Part shown: positions 57,164 to 64,000 of the stretch, one piece after another
Position numbering within the stretch: the stretch's first letter is position 1
How the letters are laid out: the number at the start of each line of letters is the position of its first letter
NCBI RefSeq assembly: GCF_014635325.1
Contig: NZ_BMCT01000001.1
Span: forward strand, 310,001-374,000
DNA length: 64,000 nt
From: Azorhizobium oxalatiphilum
GTDB lineage: Bacteria > Pseudomonadota > Alphaproteobacteria > Rhizobiales > Xanthobacteraceae
Direction: 5' to 3'
The notes under the pieces: generated by a model
Told to the model about the DNA's origin: nothing
Databases searched by the model: none
The model's input: only the letters and a program-made list of their open reading frames with translations
Program-made: the position numbers and the translations under genes

Positions 57164-59269
57164 TTGCCCTCGCATGTGCGTGTCGCCTCCGATGTGGGCG
57201 GAACCTTCACTGACAGCATCGCCTATGACGAGGCGGCGCGGCGGATCACCGTTTCCAAGGTGTCCACCACCCCCGCCAACCGCGCCGTGGGCACGGTTCA
57301 AGGCCTCAAGAAGGCGCTGGCGCTTCAGGGCGCGACGGGCGCCAGCGTGGACTATGTGGGCCACGGCATGACCACCGCCACCAATGCGGTGATCCAGCGC
57401 AAGGGCGCCCGCACCGCCTTCATCACCAATCGCGGCTTCCGCGATCTGCTGCTGATCGGCCGTCAGGACCGTCCGAGCCTGTTCGACATCAACAAGCTGC
57501 GCCCGACGCCGCTGGTGCCGCGCGAGCTGTGCTTCACCGCCGGTGGCCGTATGGACGCGCAGGGCCAGGAAGTGGAGCCGCTGGACGAGGCCGATCTGGC
57601 CGCCGCCGCCGCGCAGATGAAGGCCGAAGGCGTGGAGGCGGTGGGCGTGCTGTTCCTGCACTCCTACGCCAACCCCACCCACGAGCGCCGCGCCAAGGAC
57701 GTGCTGGAAAAGCTGCTGCCGGGCGTGATGATCTGCGCCTCGGTGGACGTGCTGGCGGAGTTCCGCGAATATGAGCGGGCGTCCACCACCGTGCTCAACG
57801 CCTTCCTGCAGCCGGTGATGGAGGGGTACCTCAAGTCGCTCTCCGCGCTGCTGCAGGACGAGGCGGAAGGCCTTGGCCTGCGCACCTCCGTGCCGATCAT
57901 GGTGATGGAAGCCTCCGGCGGCCTGATGACGCTGGATTCGGCGCGCGCCAAGCCGGTGCACACCGTGCTCTCCGGCCCCGCCGGCGGCGTGGTGGCGAGC
58001 GCCCATGTGGCGGCGCGCGCCGGCGTGCCGGATATCATCACCATGGACATCGGCGGCACCAGCACGGACATCAGCCTGATCCGCGACGGCCGCCCGGAAG
58101 TCACCCGCAGCGCCAGCCTCGAAACCGTGCCGATCCGCCTGCCGGTGATCGACATCAACGCCATCGGCGCCGGTGGCGGCTCGATTGCCTGGATCGACGA
58201 CGGCGGCGCGCTGCGCGTCGGCCCCATGAGCGCCGAGGCCCAGCCGGGCCCGGCCTGCTACGGCCGTGGCGGCACCCGCCCGACCGTGACCGACGCCAAC
58301 CTGGTGCTCGGCCGTTTCGATGGCGCGACGCGTCTCGGCGGCGACATGTCGCTGGACATGGAAGCGGCCCGCCGCGTGATCGAGGAGGAGGTGGCGAAAC
58401 CCCTCGGCCTCGATGTGCTGGAGGCGGCTGCCGGCATCCTGCGCGTGGCCCATGCCAATATCGTGCGCGGCATCCGCGTGGTGTCGGTGGAGCGTGGCTA
58501 TGATCCGCGCGACTTCGCCCTCGTGCCCTTCGGCGGCGCCGGCCCCATGCACGGCACGCCGGTGGCGCGCGAGCTGCGGATGACCAAGATCCTCGTGCCG
58601 CCCACCCCCGGCATCCTCTGCGCGCTGGGGCAGCTGGTATCCGATCTGCGTCACGATTTCCTCGAAACCCACATCGCCCCGTACGCCCGCTTCGACGTGG
58701 CGGAAGCGGAAGCGGTGGTGGGCCGCCTCATCGCCAAGGGGCATGACCTGCTGGCCGAGGACAACGTGCCCATGGACAAGCGCACCGTGGAGGTGCGCGT
58801 GGACGTGCGCTACATCGGCCAGAGCTTCGAGCTCGCCATGCCGCTGGACATGCTCTCGGGTGCGCCCTTCGCGGACGTGTGGGCGAAGCTGCCGGAGCAG
58901 TTCCACACCGGCCATCTGAAGCGCTTCGGCCATTCCGATCCCAGGGCGCCGGTGGAGATCGTCGGCTTCGGCGTCACTGCGGTGGGCCATATCGATACGC
59001 CGGAACTGCCCATGGTGCCGGAAGGCACGGCGGTGCCACCCGCCGAGGCCCTGATGGGTGAGCGGCAGATCTACTTCGAGGCGGTGGCGGCCGGCGAGAC
59101 CGGGCAGTTCTACACCTCGCCCGTCTATGCCCGCGACAAGCTTCTGGCCGGCAACATCGTGACCGGCCCGGCGGTGATCGAGGAAGTCTCGGCCACCAGC
59201 GTTCTCTATCCCGGCGACCGTGCTACGGTTCACGTGTCGGGCAGCATTCTCGTCGAGGTGACGCCGTGA
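57164..59269 (+). CDS. hyuA: Hydantoinase/oxoprolinase-type subunit A, first copy
   Basis: A 701-residue ATP-dependent subunit of the N-methylhydantoinase / 5-oxoprolinase / acetone-carboxylase superfamily, which opens cyclic amides or carboxylates ketones with ATP. ATPase motifs: ASDVGGTFTDSIAYD at the start and ITMDIGGTSTDISLI mid-protein; also GPACYGRGGTRPTVTDANLVLG. I chose TTG at 57164 because GGGAG stands 8 bases upstream and the frame before it runs through the operator; an ATG at 57008 is improbable. A GTG four codons later is possible. Substrate unknown. Confidence 0.88.
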   Translation: MPSHVRVASDVGGTFTDSIAYDEAARRITVSKVSTTPANRAVGTVQGLKKALALQGATGASVDYVGHGMTTATNAVIQRKGARTAFITNRGFRDLLLIGRQDRPSLFDINKLRPTPLVPRELCFTAGGRMDAQGQEVEPLDEADLAAAAAQMKAEGVEAVGVLFLHSYANPTHERRAKDVLEKLLPGVMICASVDVLAEFREYERASTTVLNAFLQPVMEGYLKSLSALLQDEAEGLGLRTSVPIMVMEASGGLMTLDSARAKPVHTVLSGPAGGVVASAHVAARAGVPDIITMDIGGTSTDISLIRDGRPEVTRSASLETVPIRLPVIDINAIGAGGGSIAWIDDGGALRVGPMSAEAQPGPACYGRGGTRPTVTDANLVLGRFDGATRLGGDMSLDMEAARRVIEEEVAKPLGLDVLEAAAGILRVAHANIVRGIRVVSVERGYDPRDFALVPFGGAGPMHGTPVARELRMTKILVPPTPGILCALGQLVSDLRHDFLETHIAPYARFDVAEAEAVVGRLIAKGHDLLAEDNVPMDKRTVEVRVDVRYIGQSFELAMPLDMLSGAPFADVWAKLPEQFHTGHLKRFGHSDPRAPVEIVGFGVTAVGHIDTPELPMVPEGTAVPPAEALMGERQIYFEAVAAGETGQFYTSPVYARDKLLAGNIVTGPAVIEEVSATSVLYPGDRATVHVSGSILVEVTP

Positions 59270-60879
59270 ACGTCCAGACCCAGAACATCCAGAGCGCGCC
59301 CGCGCGCGGTTTCGATCCCATCACGCTGGAGGTGCTGCGCAACGCGCTGGAAGCGACCGCGCAGGAGATGGGCACGGTGCTGAAGCACACGTCCTTCTCG
59401 CCCAACATCAAGGAGCGCATGGACGCCTCCTGCTCCATCTTCGACGCCCGCGCCCAGCTGGTGGCGCAGGCCGAGCATGTGCCCGTGCATCTGGGCGCCA
59501 TGCTGCGCGCGGTCGGCCCCACCATCGACGTCATCGGCCATCTGGAGCCCGGCGACGTGGTGGTGGTGAACGACCCCTATCCGGGCGGCGGCCATCTGCC
59601 GGATATCACCCTCATCTCGCCGGTCTATGCCGGTGAGCGGCTGATCGCCTATGTGGCGAACCGCGCCCACCATTCGGACGTGGGCGGCATGGAGCCGGGC
59701 TCCATGCCCGCGAAATCGGTGGAGCTGTTCCAGGAGGGCCTGATCATCCCGCCCGTGCGCCTGTTCAAGCGCGGCGAGATGCAGGACGACATCATGCGCT
59801 TCATCCTCGCCAACGTGCGCACGCCTGCGGAGCGGCGCGGCGACCTGAACGCGCAGGTGGCGGCGCTTCGCATCGGCGAGCGGCGCATCGCCGAGATGGC
59901 GGAGACCTACGGCACGCAGCTTCTCGTGGAAGGCTTCGACGCCATCCTCGATTATGCCGAGCGCCGCATGCGCCGCCGCCTCGCCGAGCTGCCGGATGGC
60001 GTCTATGAGGCCGAGGACTGCCTCGACGAGGACGGCACCGATCCCGAGCCCGTGGTGGTGAAGGTGAAGGTGACGGTGAAGGACGACACGCTGGCGCTGG
60101 ATTTCGCCGGCTCCGCCCGCCAGCGGCGCGGCAACATCAATGTGGTCGCCCCGCTCACCCATTCGGGCGTGTTCTTCGCGGTGAAGATCCTGTCCGATCC
60201 GTCCATCCCGGTGAATGCCGGCACCTTCCGCCCGGTGGACATCAAGATCCCCAAGGGCTCCTTCCTGGATGCCGAGCATCCCGCCGCCGTGTGCGCGGGC
60301 AATACGGAGACGACGCACCGCGTTGCTGACACGGTGCTGAAAGCCTTCGCCCAGATCGCGCCGGATCGCATTCCCGCCGCCAGCCAGGGGACGATGAACC
60401 TCATCTCCATCGGTGGCCGCGATCCGCGCAACGGCCAGACCTACACCTATATCGAGACCATCTGCGGCGGGCAGGGCGGGCGACCGCGCGGGCCGGGCAT
60501 GAGCGGCGTCCAGTGCAACATGACGAACACGCTCAACACCCCCATCGAGGCGCTGGAGATCTCCTATCCGCTGCGCGTGGAGCGCTACGAGCTGCGCGAC
60601 GGCTCCGGCGGCGAGGGGCAGCATAATGGCGGCGACGGTGCGATCCGCGCGCTGCGCATCCTCGACCATGATGCGCGCGTCTCGGTGCAGACCGACCGCC
60701 GCCTGTTCGCGCCCTATGGGCTCGGCGGCGGCGCGGACGGCACCTGCGGCCAGAACTGGATGGCGAAGGCCGACGGCACCCGCGTGAACCTGCCCGGCAA
60801 GGGCTCTCTCACCCTCACCAATGCAGAGGTGGTGGTGGTGGAGACCCCCGGCGGCGGCGGCTGGGGCGCCAAGGGCTGA
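59266..60879 (+). CDS. hyuB: Hydantoinase/oxoprolinase-type subunit B, first copy
   Basis: A 537-residue HyuB subunit. Its GTG overlaps the hyuA stop (GTGA). Family motifs: DPITLEVLRNALEATAQEMG at the start, VVNDPYPGGGHLPDITLISPV, ANRAHHSDVGGMEPGSMP and, at the end, VVVVETPGGGGWG. It forms the A-B complex with the gene before it. A 289-base gap with a REPIN-like element separates it from the second pair. Confidence 0.93.
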   Translation: MNVQTQNIQSAPARGFDPITLEVLRNALEATAQEMGTVLKHTSFSPNIKERMDASCSIFDARAQLVAQAEHVPVHLGAMLRAVGPTIDVIGHLEPGDVVVVNDPYPGGGHLPDITLISPVYAGERLIAYVANRAHHSDVGGMEPGSMPAKSVELFQEGLIIPPVRLFKRGEMQDDIMRFILANVRTPAERRGDLNAQVAALRIGERRIAEMAETYGTQLLVEGFDAILDYAERRMRRRLAELPDGVYEAEDCLDEDGTDPEPVVVKVKVTVKDDTLALDFAGSARQRRGNINVVAPLTHSGVFFAVKILSDPSIPVNAGTFRPVDIKIPKGSFLDAEHPAAVCAGNTETTHRVADTVLKAFAQIAPDRIPAASQGTMNLISIGGRDPRNGQTYTYIETICGGQGGRPRGPGMSGVQCNMTNTLNTPIEALEISYPLRVERYELRDGSGGEGQHNGGDGAIRALRILDHDARVSVQTDRRLFAPYGLGGGADGTCGQNWMAKADGTRVNLPGKGSLTLTNAEVVVVETPGGGGWGAKG

Positions 60880-60920
60880 GGCTGGGGTCTGGTTGAGTAG
60901 ATGGTCAGAGGTCTGACGGC

Positions 60921-61071
60921 TCCCTCCCCCCTTGCGGGGGAGGGGTGGGGAGGGGGGTAATGCCCTCTCCACATCGCTTCTTTTGAAACATGGCGGGGCA
61001 AAGTGTGTCCGCTGCACCGGGCGGCGCTGTCATACCCCCCTCCCTATCCCTCCCCCGCAAGGGGGGAGGGG
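60921..61071. repeat. REPIN-like inverted pair between the two hyu pairs
   Basis: Two 39-base arms (60921-60959 and 61033-61071) are inverted copies with two or three mismatches, around a 73-base centre that begins AATGCCCTCTCC. The arms match those at 36477-36617. Possible transcript-stabilising or terminating role between hyuB and the next hyuA. Confidence 0.72.
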
Positions 61072-61168
61072 ATCTGTTGCGCGGCGGAAAGGGCGAGCCT
61101 TCCGACCCAAATAATGCATGGTCGTGGCATGGGTTGCGACCTGTTCCCGGAACTGGGATTGAGCAGGC

Positions 61169-63286
61169 ATGAGCACGCAAGACAGCAAGGTCCGCGTCGC
61201 CGCCGATATCGGTGGCACCTTCACCGATATCGCGCTGATCCGTCAGGATGGCCGCGTCGCCACCCGCAAGGTGCCCTCAACGCCGGACGATTACGGGCGC
61301 GGCGTGGTGGACGGCGTGCATCAGATCCTCGCCGCCGAAAAGCTCACCCCCGCCGATGTGGGCGAGGTGCTGCATGCCTGCACAGTCGCCACCAACGCCA
61401 TTCTGGAAGCCAAGGGCGCGCGCACCGCGCTGCTGACCACGAAAGGCTTTCGCGATGTGCTGGACATGCGCCGCATCCGCGTGCCACGCCTTTACCAGCC
61501 GCTCTACAAGAAGCCGCCCGTCCTCGTGCCCCGCCGCCTGCGGCTGGAAATCACCGAGCGCATGGACTGGCGCGGCGAAGTGCTGACCGAACTGGACGAA
61601 GCTTCGGTAACGGCTGCCATCGACCTGCTGGTCGATGAGAAGATCGAGGCGGTGGCGGTGTGCCTGCTGCACTCCTATGCCAATCCCGCCCACGAGCGGC
61701 GCATCGGCGAGATGCTGAAGGAGCGCCTGCCCGGCGTGTTCGTCTCGCTCTCCGTGGATGTGCTGCCCGAGATCCGCGAATATGAGCGCACCTCCACCAC
61801 GGCCATCAATTCCTATGTCGGCCCGCCGGTGCGCAATTATCTGGAGAGCCTTGTTGCGCGGCTGACCAGCGACGGCCTACCCCAGCGCCTGTTCATGATG
61901 CATTCGGCCGGCGGCATCGTGGATGCCCGCACCGTGATGCGCCGCCCGGCGCAGATCGTGGAATGCGGCCCGGCGGCGGGCGTGCTCTCGGCGCGGCATG
62001 TTGGCCATCTGGCAGGCTATGAGGACATCATCTCCTTCGACATGGGCGGCACCACCGCCAAGGCCTCGCTGATCGAGGCCGGCGAGCTGCACCGCACCGA
62101 TGATTACGAGGTGGGCGGCGGCATCTCGCTGTCCTCCAAGCTCGCCAAGGGCGGCGGCTATGCGCTGAAGCTGCCGGTGATCGACATTTCCGAAGTGGGC
62201 GCGGGCGGCGGCAGCATCGTGTGGATCGACCGCGCGGGCGCGCTGAAGGTCGGCCCGCACAGCGCCGGCGCCATGCCGGGGCCGGCCTGCTATGACGCGG
62301 GCGGCACGGAGGCTACCGTCACCGACGCCAATGTGGTGCTGGGCTTCGTCAATTCCACGGCGCTGGCCGGCGGCTCGCTGAAGATTGACGGGCGGCTCAG
62401 CTACAAGGCGGTGGAAGAGAAGGTGGCCAACCCGCTCGGCCTCTCGGTGGAGGATGCGGCCTATGGCATCCACGAGCTGGCCACGACCGTGATGACCCGC
62501 GCGGTCAAAAGCGTGACCACCTATCGCGGCCGCGATCCGCGTGATTTCACTTTGTTCGCCTTCGGCGGCAATGGTGGCATCCATGCGGTGACGCTGGCCT
62601 CGGCGCTGGGCGTGGGCAAGGTGGTGGTGCCCCCCGGCGCGGGCGTGTTCTCGGCGCTGGGCCTGCTTTATGCCGACGTGGAGACCAGCGCGGCGGGCGC
62701 CTGCCTGCGGCGGCTGGACACCGTGCCGCTGGATCAGGTGGAGGCGCAGTTCGCGGGCCTTGAGGCGCAGGTGGCAGCGGAGCTGTCGCAGCCGGCCGAG
62801 AAGATCGCCATGACCCGCTTTGCGGACTTCCGCTATGCCAGCCAGGCGTTCGAGCTGATGCTGCCCTTCGGCAGCGATGCGGCGGCGACCGATGTGGCTG
62901 AGCTGCACCGCCGCTTCGAGGCCGAGCACGAGCGGCTCTATGGCTATCGCCTGCCCGGGAGCGGGGTGGAGATCGTGACCCTGCGCGTCACCGGCCGCCT
63001 CATGGGCGAGGAGAGCGTGCGGGCGAAGCACGGCGTGCCCGCGTCCGACGCGGGCGTCACGCGAAACGTCTATTTCTCCGCCCGCTATGGCCGGGTGGAG
63101 ACCCCCGTTGTGGGGCGCGGCGCGCTCGGTGCCGCGCCGCGTCAGGGACCGCTGATCATCGAGGAATATGAGGGCACGACGGTGGTGCCGCCGGACTGCA
63201 CGGCGGCGCTGGATGCGGACGGCAATATCGTCATCACCCTGCCGGCCCCGGCCGGCGTGCGCACCGAGAGGCACGAATATGCGTGA
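61169..63286 (+). CDS. hyuA: Hydantoinase/oxoprolinase-type subunit A, second copy
   Basis: A 705-residue paralogue of the first HyuA. ATPase motifs VAADIGGTFTDIALIR and ISFDMGGTTAKASLIEAG; GPACYDAGGTEATVTDANVVLG in the middle. The family-wide DYEVGGGISLSSKLAKGGGYALK region is present, which puts it nearer the N-methylhydantoinase/acetone-carboxylase branch than the first copy, but this is a by-eye judgement. It overlaps the following hyuB by 8 bases. Confidence 0.9.
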   Translation: MSTQDSKVRVAADIGGTFTDIALIRQDGRVATRKVPSTPDDYGRGVVDGVHQILAAEKLTPADVGEVLHACTVATNAILEAKGARTALLTTKGFRDVLDMRRIRVPRLYQPLYKKPPVLVPRRLRLEITERMDWRGEVLTELDEASVTAAIDLLVDEKIEAVAVCLLHSYANPAHERRIGEMLKERLPGVFVSLSVDVLPEIREYERTSTTAINSYVGPPVRNYLESLVARLTSDGLPQRLFMMHSAGGIVDARTVMRRPAQIVECGPAAGVLSARHVGHLAGYEDIISFDMGGTTAKASLIEAGELHRTDDYEVGGGISLSSKLAKGGGYALKLPVIDISEVGAGGGSIVWIDRAGALKVGPHSAGAMPGPACYDAGGTEATVTDANVVLGFVNSTALAGGSLKIDGRLSYKAVEEKVANPLGLSVEDAAYGIHELATTVMTRAVKSVTTYRGRDPRDFTLFAFGGNGGIHAVTLASALGVGKVVVPPGAGVFSALGLLYADVETSAAGACLRRLDTVPLDQVEAQFAGLEAQVAAELSQPAEKIAMTRFADFRYASQAFELMLPFGSDAAATDVAELHRRFEAEHERLYGYRLPGSGVEIVTLRVTGRLMGEESVRAKHGVPASDAGVTRNVYFSARYGRVETPVVGRGALGAAPRQGPLIIEEYEGTTVVPPDCTAALDADGNIVITLPAPAGVRTERHEYA

Positions 63287-64000
63287 GATCGATCCCGTCC
63301 GCCTCGAAGTGCTGAAGAACGCCTTCGACACCATCGCCGACGAGATGGCGCTGATGCTGATGCGCGCAGCCCATTCGCCCATCGTGCGCGACAGCATGGA
63401 TTTCTCCACGGCGCTCTGCGACACGCAGGGCCAGACGCTGGCGCAGGGCGTCACCACGCCCATGCACCTCGGCAGCTTCTACGATGCTATGAAGCATCTG
63501 ATGAAGAAGTTCGAGGGCCGCATCCGTGAGGGCGACATCTTCATCGGCAACGACCCCTATGCGGCGGCGGGCCAGCACCTGCCGGACATCTATATCGTCG
63601 AGCCCATCTTCCATGAGCACAAGCTCATCGCATGGGCGACCACGGTGGCCCACCATGCGGATGTGGGCGGCATCGTGCCGGGCTCCAATGCGCTTGGAGC
63701 CACCGAGATCATCCAGGAGGGCATCCGCCTGCCGTTCCTGAAGCTGGCGGATGCCGGCGTGCATGACGAGGGCATCTGGGAGATCCTCGGCCTCAACGTA
63801 CGCGTGCCGGATCTGGTGCTGGGCGACGTGAAGGCGCAGATGGCCGCCTGCACCGCCTGCCGGCGCTCCTTCCTCGAACTGATCGCTCGCTACGGCACGG
63901 ACGAAATCCAGTTCTATGCCGACGAGCTGCACAATTATGCCGAGCGGCTGGGGCGGGCCGAGATCGCCGAGATGCCGGATGGCGTCTATCACTTCACCGA
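63279..64000 (+). CDS. hyuB: Hydantoinase/oxoprolinase-type subunit B, second copy, truncated by the window
   Basis: The first ~240 residues of a second HyuB. Starts REIDPVRLEVLKNAFDTIADEM; motifs IGNDPYAAAGQHLPDIYIVEPIF and TVAHHADVGGIVPGSNALGATE. Compared with the first HyuB, the substrate-side glycine loop is AAAGQH in place of GGGH, which suggests a different substrate or activity. The start overlaps the HyuA stop. The 3' end lies outside the window. Confidence 0.9.
   Translation, partial: MREIDPVRLEVLKNAFDTIADEMALMLMRAAHSPIVRDSMDFSTALCDTQGQTLAQGVTTPMHLGSFYDAMKHLMKKFEGRIREGDIFIGNDPYAAAGQHLPDIYIVEPIFHEHKLIAWATTVAHHADVGGIVPGSNALGATEIIQEGIRLPFLKLADAGVHDEGIWEILGLNVRVPDLVLGDVKAQMAACTACRRSFLELIARYGTDEIQFYADELHNYAERLGRAEIAEMPDGVYHFT

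Overview
The window is chromosomal DNA with high G+C and strong GC3 bias from an alphaproteobacterium. The gene set fits Hyphomicrobiales, and a Xanthobacteraceae-like host (Xanthobacter, Azorhizobium or Ancylobacter type) is my inference. The pointers are the atpG-atpD-atpC end of an F1 operon, a GlgE/TreS-maltokinase glucan cluster, an RpoE/ChrR-type ECF pair, a urt/fmd amide cluster, and the dispersed palindromic repeats typical of this group. I found no tRNA, rRNA, CRISPR array, insertion sequence or phage gene.

Layout. 1-2.3 kb: end of the ATP synthase operon. 2.4-8.9 kb: housekeeping and accessory genes (two LysR regulators, an EamA exporter, methylmalonate-semialdehyde dehydrogenase divergent from one LysR, a YoaK-like membrane protein, Dps, and a small acidic protein with a duplicated SFPASDPP motif). 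8.9-27 kb: a six-gene minus-strand operon glgE-treS/pep2-glgB-glgX-malQ-treY, with a divergent GH13 alpha-glucosidase. Trehalose would be isomerised to maltose and phosphorylated (TreS-Pep2), polymerised by GlgE, branched by GlgB, trimmed by GlgX and MalQ, and fed back towards trehalose by TreY; treZ is not in the window. 27-31 kb: a small secreted protein, a dmeR-dmeF metal-efflux pair with a clear operator, a divergent nitrilase-superfamily protein and a DUF1993 protein. 31.5-36 kb: an ABC-F ATPase, an acyltransferase-3 membrane protein and a PLP decarboxylase. 36-38 kb: a repeat-rich gap, then an ECF sigma factor with a ChrR-like anti-sigma factor.

38.4-50.2 kb is an amide/urea module. A hybrid histidine kinase whose sensor part is an NCS1-type transporter, overlapped by a receiver-LuxR regulator, is divergent from urtABCDE-fmdA-fmdB (branched-chain-type urea/short-chain-amide ABC transporter, formamidase and zinc-ribbon protein). 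The divergent gap holds two strong dyads.

50.2-64 kb: a VOC protein, an HSL-type esterase, a TetR regulator with a long histone-like N-terminus, a PotABCD-type ABC transporter and two consecutive hydantoinase/oxoprolinase-type HyuA-HyuB pairs (the last truncated by the window end). A nearly identical palindromic site lies before the transporter operon and before the first hyuA, which suggests a TetR-controlled regulon for uptake and ATP-dependent opening of a cyclic amide or related compound.

The points most worth pursuing are: (1) GlgE carries an N-terminal duplicate of its own catalytic domain in which the acid/base Glu is Trp; (2) the transporter-fused sensor kinase of the amide module; (3) the shared TetR-type operator; (4) the ChrR-like anti-sigma factor that has lost its N-terminal zinc ligands but keeps the cupin metal site; and (5) REPIN-like inverted repeat doublets.
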